From: Dictyobacter vulcani
GTDB lineage: Bacteria > Chloroflexota > Ktedonobacteria > Ktedonobacterales > Ktedonobacteraceae
NCBI RefSeq assembly: GCF_008974265.1
Contig: NZ_BKZW01000001.1
Span: 1,240,001 to 1,304,000, forward strand
Direction: 5' to 3'
DNA: 64,000 nucleotides
The notes under the pieces were generated by a model, which made no database searches, had not been told where the DNA came from, and saw only the letters and a program-made list of their open reading frames with translations. Of the stretch, positions 58,324 through 64,000 are shown in pieces (the stretch's first letter is position 1; each line of letters starts with the position of its first letter). The position numbers were made by a program, and so were the translations under genes.

Positions 58324-60243
58324 CTAGCTTTCGGCAATCGCCTGCTCTCCCTCTGAGAGCGGTAAGGTGAACCAGAATAGCGATCCTTCTCCTGGCACAC
58401 TTACGACGCCAACCTGACCTCCATGCCTTTCGATAAGTGTCTGGTTGATGTACAAACCAAGTCCCAGTCCCACACCAGATCCACTTACGGGTTTGCTGCT
58501 CGGCGACTGATAAAAACATTCCCAGATATGCGGCTGCTCCTCTGCCACGATGCCTGATCCTTTATCCTGGACAGTTACACGCACCTGACGGCTGCCTGCT
58601 ATCTCTTGATCCAGTTGGACAACCACTGCAACCGGCTGATCAGCCTCTGAATATTTTAGTGCATTTGACAGATAATTATTCACGACTTGCTTGATGCGAT
58701 CTGGATCGACCATAATCAGCATCGGATCCTGGCTGGCAAAGTGCACAGTTATATTACGTTCAGGTACAGCTTTGTGTTGCTCTTTAATTGCCGTTTCAAC
58801 AATTTGTAAGAGTTCACATGGTTCCTGACGCATATGCATCTGCAAACGACCTGCCTGAATACGCGAGACATCTAACATGTCTCCAACCAGGCGATTCAGC
58901 ACACCGACCTGCCGATCGACACGCTCTAACATGTCGAATGAGGCCCGCACCTTGCTATCCGTTCCCTCTAACAAGAGCTCGGGTCGCTGCAGGATACTTT
59001 TCAAGCGCCGCATGGATAACTGGGTATTCGCTTTGATGGTTGTCAGAGGTGTACGTAGCTCATGACTGGCTAAACCCAGAAAATCCTCCATGCGCGTCCT
59101 GGCGTCTTGCAGTGCCAGCACGCGGGACTGAGCCTCGGATCTCTCGGTCAGGAGCCGTGGCCGCTCAAGAACCAACGCGGCTAATCTGGCAATAGTACTG
59201 GCAAGCATACGTTCATTGGACGTGTAGGTGTGCTGCCCCATACCATGGTCTATCGCTAATACTGCCAGCAAACAGCCTCCAAATAAGATCGGTACCACCA
59301 GCAAGTTTTCTACTGGATACAGCCGCTGCCAGGTTGTGAACTCAGGCTGGCGTGCATCAATCACCAGCGTTTCATTCTCCATGAAAGCGGACAGCATCGC
59401 TGGTGGCAATAGCGTAGCTAAATTCACAGACTCGCTGGACAGCCAGCGCGCACACGCCTGTTCCTGCTCCTCAGACCATCCCAGGGCTGCCAGCATACTT
59501 AACGTATGCTTCTCCCCTTCCACCATATATATTCCCACATGCGCACAGTCTAGCACACTACACGTTAACTCTGTCAACTCACGACCAACGATCCTGATAT
59601 CTTCACTCGTCGCAGATAACTGCAGCAAACCAGCGGTCTTTTCCAATAAACGCGTACGGACCTGTTGCGTGTACAATTCTATTTTATCATCCTCTGGACC
59701 AGTTTGTCTGGCGGCCACGACTTCAGTACCCAAAATATCGAGCGCGGCAGGTGGATTGGAGGTAGCAGTTTTTTCTGTGCTGTCCTGTATGACCTCAACA
59801 AAACCCAGGATTACATAGTCGTGACTCGCACTGGAACCGGATGAGGAGAACATGACTTTTGTCGCCACTGAAGCATCATCACGCCGTAGATAACGTATGT
59901 TGACCGTGGCAGTTGAGACGCTGGCAGTGGCGATTTGATGAAAAATAGTCAGACCGGCTTCCCGATCATCCGGATGGATAAGATCTTCAAAACGGCGCTG
60001 CAATAGTTCCTCTTGTGTGTAGCCGAGCAACGCACAAAACTTCTGGTTCGCATGCAGGCAATTTCCTCTGGTATTGAGAGAAATAATACCAAGCGCCGCA
60101 TGCTCAAAGAGTGATTGATAAGAGGGCATGCTTTTACCTTTCCAGACTGGTAGCGCTTGATCCTCACTACACAAATTCATTTTTTCATTTATTTGTTGTG
60201 TTTTTATATGTCCAGCATATTTATCTGTCGTGTTTTTCATCAT
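58324..60243 (-). CDS. PAS-GAF sensor histidine kinase, soluble
   Basis: About 639 aa from ATG 60243; other Met codons follow at residues 22 and 39. A PAS domain (about 40-150: YQSLFEHAALGIISLNTRGNCLHANQKFCALLGYTQEEL), a GAF domain (about 195-355), the phosphoacceptor helix GLASHELRTPLTTIKANTQL, and a complete ATPase (DPDRIKQVVNNYLSNALKYS, VQDKGSGI, GVGLGLGLYINQTLIERHGG) are in order. No membrane segments, so it senses a cytoplasmic signal. No response regulator gene is nearby. The MBL gene follows directly. Confidence 0.92.
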   Translation of the reverse strand: MMKNTTDKYAGHIKTQQINEKMNLCSEDQALPVWKGKSMPSYQSLFEHAALGIISLNTRGNCLHANQKFCALLGYTQEELLQRRFEDLIHPDDREAGLTIFHQIATASVSTATVNIRYLRRDDASVATKVMFSSSGSSASHDYVILGFVEVIQDSTEKTATSNPPAALDILGTEVVAARQTGPEDDKIELYTQQVRTRLLEKTAGLLQLSATSEDIRIVGRELTELTCSVLDCAHVGIYMVEGEKHTLSMLAALGWSEEQEQACARWLSSESVNLATLLPPAMLSAFMENETLVIDARQPEFTTWQRLYPVENLLVVPILFGGCLLAVLAIDHGMGQHTYTSNERMLASTIARLAALVLERPRLLTERSEAQSRVLALQDARTRMEDFLGLASHELRTPLTTIKANTQLSMRRLKSILQRPELLLEGTDSKVRASFDMLERVDRQVGVLNRLVGDMLDVSRIQAGRLQMHMRQEPCELLQIVETAIKEQHKAVPERNITVHFASQDPMLIMVDPDRIKQVVNNYLSNALKYSEADQPVAVVVQLDQEIAGSRQVRVTVQDKGSGIVAEEQPHIWECFYQSPSSKPVSGSGVGLGLGLYINQTLIERHGGQVGVVSVPGEGSLFWFTLPLSEGEQAIAES

Positions 60244-60252
60244 TATTGTCAC

Positions 60253-60589
60253 ACCACCATCTCCTCGTTTCTTCCCCCTATCGCCCCGCTATTTCCATCA
60301 CAAAAATCTACGCAGCTCGAGAAAAATATAAGGAGATCAGTATCTCTACTGTTTATGTACGCTACACGATAAAACAATACGTCCTACTAATAGCTATTAG
60401 TAGAACTGCGTGTCCGGCCAATCGACCGACCCCAAAAAAAGTTGGCATGAGCTCAGGTTGTGAGTCAAGCTCTAGTATTTACACGATCAGCCTTCTTAAA
60501 CAGATGCGTGCACTCCTCCCTACATTACATATTTCTTTCTATGCCAACCTCATCTATTTGTGCTATTTAGATCGCTATATATATACATA
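60253..60589. other. Gene-free region between kinase start and clp terminator
   Basis: AT-rich; no gene supported. Probable promoter region of the kinase-MBL operon (minus strand). Confidence 0.3.
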
Positions 60590-60630
60590 AAAATGGAAGC
60601 CATGTAACGTTCTCACGTTGCATGGCTTCC
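60590..60630 (-). terminator. Terminator of the ClpE-like gene
   Basis: A 16-bp stem with one G-T wobble (60595-60610 and 60615-60630, loop TCTC); on the minus strand it is followed by ATTTTTATG. Confidence 0.85.
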
Positions 60631-60658
60631 TGTGAGTCACTCCAGGAAGATCTGCACA

Positions 60659-62899
60659 TTACAGGTTTTGTATCTGCATGCGCTCCTGTGCTTCAACCAC
60701 CACTTTACCATCGTTCATCGTCAACAGAGCGGCCTGACCACTGGCAAGTTCGTTTGCCAGCAAAGCATCGGCCAGGGCATCGTCAACATAGGTCTGGATC
60801 GCACGGCGCAATGGGCGTGCTCCATATTCCTCGTCAAACCCTTCCTGTAACAGGAAGTCACGCACCTCATTACTGATGCCCAGCTCAATATGCTGTTCCG
60901 CCAGACGATCGCGCACCTGGTTCAACAACATATCCACGATCTGATACAGCTCGTCTCGACCCAGGGAATGGAAGACCACCACCTGATCAATACGGTTGAT
61001 AAACTCGGGGCGGAAGATTTTCTTGAGTCCATCCATCGCCTTTGAGCGCATGGCCTCGTGCTGCTCATCGAGCGCATCATCACCCTTTTTATGCACGAAA
61101 CCCATGTTGACCGCTCGGCGCAGGTCCGCGCTACCAGCGTTACTGGTCATAATCACGACCGTGTTCTTAAAGTCTACGGTTCGGCCCTGGCCATCGGTCA
61201 GACGACCATCATCCATGATCTGCAACAGAGAGTTAAAGACTTCTGGATGGGCCTTCTCAACCTCGTCCAGCAGGATCACGCTATATGGGCGGCGGCGTAC
61301 CTGCTCGGTAAGCTGTCCACCATCATCATGGCCAACATATCCCGGAGGGCTACCGAATAGACGCGAGACCGTGTGGGGCTCCATATATTCGGACATATCC
61401 AGGCGAATCAAGTTGTCCTCACCACCGAAGAGATCGGCGGCCAACGATTTAGCCAGCTCGGTTTTACCCACACCGGTTGGACCCAGGAACAGGAAGGAGC
61501 CAATCGGGCGTTTGGGATCTTTGAGTCCGGCACGGGAGCGTCGAATGGCACGGGCGACGGCACCAATGGCCTCGTTCTGACCAATTACACGCTTACGCAG
61601 ATCACTTTCCAGATCACGTAGATTCTGGCGCTCACTCTCCAACATCTGACTCACCGGCACACTGGTCCACATCTCAACGACGTGCGCAATATGTTCCGGC
61701 GTCACAATCAGCGAAATGGTATTCGTCTTATCGGAACGCGCCTTCTCCAGATTACCCAGTACGACGAGTTCTTTCTGGCGCATCATCGCGGCATGCTCAT
61801 AATCTTCAGCATTGGCGGCCGCTTCTTTTTGGGACTGGATCTCTGACAATTCTTTCTCAAGGTCTGAGATGGTTGTAGGACTGATGATGCCTTTTTCTGT
61901 AGCTTCCAGACGCAGGGCAGAGCCAGCTTCATCCATCAGGTCGATAGCTTTATCCGGCAAGAAACGATCATTGATGTAGCGATCTGACAGTTTCACTGCC
62001 GCATCAACCGCTTCATCAGTAATCGTCACGCCATGATGGGCTTCGTAGTTGGAGCGTACAATGCGCAACATTGTGATGGCTTCTTCAAGCGTGGGCTCAT
62101 TCACCTGGATGGGCTGGAAACGGCGCTCCAGGGCGGCATCCTTCTCAACGTGTTTGCGGTATTCGTTCAGGGTCGTGGCACCAATACAACGCAGTTCACC
62201 ACGCGCCAGCGCTGGCTTGATCATATCGGCCGCACCAACGGCACCTTCCGCTGCGCCTGCGCCAACCACGGTATGCAACTCATCAATAAAGACGATAACT
62301 TCAGTTGCCTGACGCAACTCTTCCAGGATAGATTTAATACGCTGCTCAAACTGGCCTCTGAACATTGCTCCAGCGACCATGCCACCAATATTTAAGGAAA
62401 CAATCCGCTTGCCACGCAGGGTTGCCGGCACATCACCTGACTGGATCTTCCGTGCCAGACCCTCGACAATAGCGGTCTTACCCACACCTGGCTCACCAAT
62501 CAATACAGGATTATTCTTCTGACGGCGACCCAGCACCGTAATTAAGCGCCGTAATTCGCGCGCTCGACCCGCTGCAGGATCCAGTTTGCCTTCGGCAGCC
62601 TCTTCCGTCAGGTCTCGACCATATTGATCCAGGGTTGGCGTCTTACTATGCTTTTTATGTCGCTCAGCGGTCGCTGTATTAAGATTTCCAGAACCGGATT
62701 TATTATTGGAGGTATTATTGGCAGAAAAACCAATAGGAGCACTGGTAGGACCCTGGCCATCCATATCCCCAAGTTGACCAATTGCGCTCATCATCTCATC
62801 TACACATGACTGGCAAAGAAAGTGGGACTCACGACGACCATCAATCATCTGTTCTACACGTACCCGGGCAGGATTCTTCTGGCACCGTTCGCATTTCAT
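60659..62899 (-). CDS. ClpE-like AAA+ ATPase with N-terminal zinc finger
   Basis: 746 aa. It begins MKCERCQKN...FLCQSC, a CxxC...CxxC zinc finger as in ClpE, and lacks the two-repeat Clp N-domain of ClpC/ClpA. AAA-1 has [13 protein letters not shown] and [14 protein letters not shown]; a short M-domain/UVR segment ([19 protein letters not shown]) follows; AAA-2 has [13 protein letters not shown] and [13 protein letters not shown], and a D2-small domain closes with [17 protein letters not shown]. It unfolds substrates for ClpP or disaggregates protein. A CIRCE-like operator lies about 110 nt upstream, consistent with heat-shock control. Confidence 0.93.
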   Translation of the reverse strand: MKCERCQKNPARVRVEQMIDGRRESHFLCQSCVDEMMSAIGQLGDMDGQGPTSAPIGFSANNTSNNKSGSGNLNTATAERHKKHSKTPTLDQYGRDLTEEAAEGKLDPAAGRARELRRLITVLGRRQKNNPVLIGEPGVGKTAIVEGLARKIQSGDVPATLRGKRIVSLNIGGMVAGAMFRGQFEQRIKSILEELRQATEVIVFIDELHTVVGAGAAEGAVGAADMIKPALARGELRCIGATTLNEYRKHVEKDAALERRFQPIQVNEPTLEEAITMLRIVRSNYEAHHGVTITDEAVDAAVKLSDRYINDRFLPDKAIDLMDEAGSALRLEATEKGIISPTTISDLEKELSEIQSQKEAAANAEDYEHAAMMRQKELVVLGNLEKARSDKTNTISLIVTPEHIAHVVEMWTSVPVSQMLESERQNLRDLESDLRKRVIGQNEAIGAVARAIRRSRAGLKDPKRPIGSFLFLGPTGVGKTELAKSLAADLFGGEDNLIRLDMSEYMEPHTVSRLFGSPPGYVGHDDGGQLTEQVRRRPYSVILLDEVEKAHPEVFNSLLQIMDDGRLTDGQGRTVDFKNTVVIMTSNAGSADLRRAVNMGFVHKKGDDALDEQHEAMRSKAMDGLKKIFRPEFINRIDQVVVFHSLGRDELYQIVDMLLNQVRDRLAEQHIELGISNEVRDFLLQEGFDEEYGARPLRRAIQTYVDDALADALLANELASGQAALLTMNDGKVVVEAQERMQIQNL

Positions 62900-63008
62900 G
62901 TCTGGTATGCTCCTCGCTCTATTTTTCTGTGGCTTTCCACATACGCATTTCTGGCAAAGTTATTCAATGACTGCTAATATTGATTATAACACATGAGTTT
63001 TCTATTGA

Positions 63009-63035
63009 CTGGCACTCATCATTATAGATTGCTAA
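63009..63035 (-). promoter_or_regulatory. CIRCE-like HrcA operator upstream of the ClpE-like gene
   Basis: Minus strand TTAGCAATC-N9-GAGTGCCAG compared with the CIRCE consensus TTAGCACTC-N9-GAGTGCTAA: 15 of 18 positions agree and the spacing is exact. The spacer contains TATAAT, a possible -10. Confidence 0.65.
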
Positions 63036-63091
63036 TCCACTTATTATAACATAGATGACTGACATCCTATTCCTGTTATCCCACAAAAAAA

Positions 63092-63123
63092 GTACCGGCA
63101 GCGCTTGTCACTGCGACCTCTCC
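63092..63123. repeat. Copy of the GTACCGGCAGCGC repeat family
   Basis: 32 nt matching 55814-55845 except two positions. Lies in the 645-bp gap between the ClpE-like gene and prfA. The remainder of that gap (62900-63544) contains no gene apart from the CIRCE-like site. Confidence 0.65.
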
Positions 63124-63544
63124 CCCTCCGAGCAAGCCTTGAAGCTCTGACAATATGGCTATCCCATGAACACAAAAAACATGGTATAATAATAAACGTG
63201 AAGCTACAGCAATTCTTTATCAACAACATACATCTGTTTCGGCCACAGTGTGCATGGGCTCTGCAGCAGACACGCCATGCGACAATTGAGCGCTACCTGC
63301 TAACCGCCGGGTAGCGACGCCTTCACTTACCTCAAAAATCATCTCTTCTGCATGCAAGTATATACTCATGCTTTATTTGAGAGGATAAACCACACTAAAC
63401 AGACGACCGATTCGTAGATATTCTTTATATAGCATTCGTATGTCCGCCCCCTCTGTGTCGATACCATATTAGCGATAACCTTGCTCATTCTGGACACACA
63501 AACATGCTTCCGGGCGGATTGTGAGATATTGGGAGGAACTTAGC

Positions 63545-64000
63545 ATGGATTTTATGGGTAAACTGGCCAGTTTATCTGCGCGTTATCAGGAATTGAATGA
63601 GCTGATGGCTCAGCCAGAGGTACTTTCGGACATTGCGCTCCTACAACGTTATGGCCGCGAACATGCCGAACTGGAAGATGTGGTCCATAAGTATGATCAA
63701 TTAAAAGATATTAATCAGCAGCTCGACGAGGCCCAGGAGCTCTATGAGAGCGAAGAGGGCGAGATGCGCGATATGGCGTATGAAGAGGTCGAACGCCTGC
63801 GAACACATAAAGACCAGATCATGGAAGAGGTAAAGGTCGCCCTGCTGCCAAAAGATATTATGGATGACAAAAATGCCATCATTACTATCCAGGGTGGTGC
63901 CGGTGGCGATGAGGCCGCTCTCTTTGCCGGTGAGTTGTATCGGATGTACACCCGCTACGCTGATGGACATCGGTGGAAGATCGAGGTGCTCGATGTCAAT
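63545..64000 (+). CDS. prfA: Peptide chain release factor 1 (5' part; runs off the window)
   Basis: 152 codons are visible from the ATG at 63545, preceded by GGGAGG; a second Met three codons in is possible. The N-terminal coiled domain (about 1-95) leads to IITIQGGAGGDEAALFAGELYRMYTRYA, the class I release factor signature. The stop-codon-recognition PxT/PVT region and the GGQ motif lie beyond 64000. The choice of RF1 over RF2 rests on DEAALFAGELYRMYTRYA and the absence of the RF2-type programmed frameshift. It terminates translation at UAA and UAG. Confidence 0.95.
   Translation, partial: MDFMGKLASLSARYQELNELMAQPEVLSDIALLQRYGREHAELEDVVHKYDQLKDINQQLDEAQELYESEEGEMRDMAYEEVERLRTHKDQIMEEVKVALLPKDIMDDKNAIITIQGGAGGDEAALFAGELYRMYTRYADGHRWKIEVLDVN

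Overview
The window is chromosomal DNA from a bacterium of moderate GC content. The ribosomal RNA genes, secDF, a menaquinone operon, prfA and a clp ATPase mark it as core genome. The mixture of an NB-ARC/TPR regulator with an XRE head, paired Uma2-type nuclease genes, many orphan sensor kinases, a ClpE-like ATPase and a 5S gene unlinked from 16S-23S suggests a soil Chloroflexota of the Ktedonobacteria type. That placement is inference from gene content; no database comparison was possible.

Layout. 0-7 kb: a phosphodiesterase-family gene, then a MacB-like ABC exporter pair (minus strand) with a tnpA-less IS200/IS605-type tnpB element inserted directly upstream. 7-11 kb: secD-secF with promoter and terminator, then a glyoxalase-like gene. 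11-14 kb (minus): a polyphosphate-related cluster (Ppx/GppA fused to half a CHAD domain, second CHAD half, HD protein) carrying several one-base lesions. 14-22 kb: two tandem tRNA-Leu genes, a probable pseudokinase, 23S and 16S rRNA on the minus strand and a 5S gene on the plus strand with its own promoter. 22-31 kb: a helicase-nuclease, lipocalin-like protein, DUF4126-like protein, MFS transporter, a repeat-bearing hypothetical protein and a GntR/DUF1648 pair. 31.2-31.6 kb: a gene-free 43-bp tandem array abutting a 19-bp-arm cruciform. 32-40 kb: menF(frameshifted)-menD-menH-menB-menC-menE, making most of the chorismate-to-DHNA-CoA pathway. 40-42 kb (minus): ogt and an AlkZ/YcaQ-like protein, a likely alkylation-repair pair. 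42-44 kb: two Uma2 paralogues flanking a MITE-like inverted repeat. 44.2-45.1 kb: tRNA-Ser, tRNA-Trp and a 510-bp nested foldback. 45.8-50.6 kb: a small secreted peptide, the NB-ARC/TPR protein with a sharp base-composition break, a divergent membrane protein and a lone winged-helix protein. 50.7-60.3 kb (minus): family-B DNA polymerase, SGNH hydrolase, Gfo/Idh/MocA oxidoreductase, two histidine kinases and an MBL-fold hydrolase. 60.6-64 kb: ClpE-like ATPase with a CIRCE-like operator, and the start of prfA.

The most unusual items are: the dispersed GTACCGGCAGCGC foldback family (44.5-63.1 kb), the 31 kb repeat/cruciform block, the composition break inside the NB-ARC gene, the tnpB stop codon lying in the loop of the element's right-end hairpin, the divergent solitary 5S gene, and a set of five one-base losses that all fall in short G/C homopolymers (three protein genes and one tRNA), which may be sequencing errors rather than true pseudogenes.
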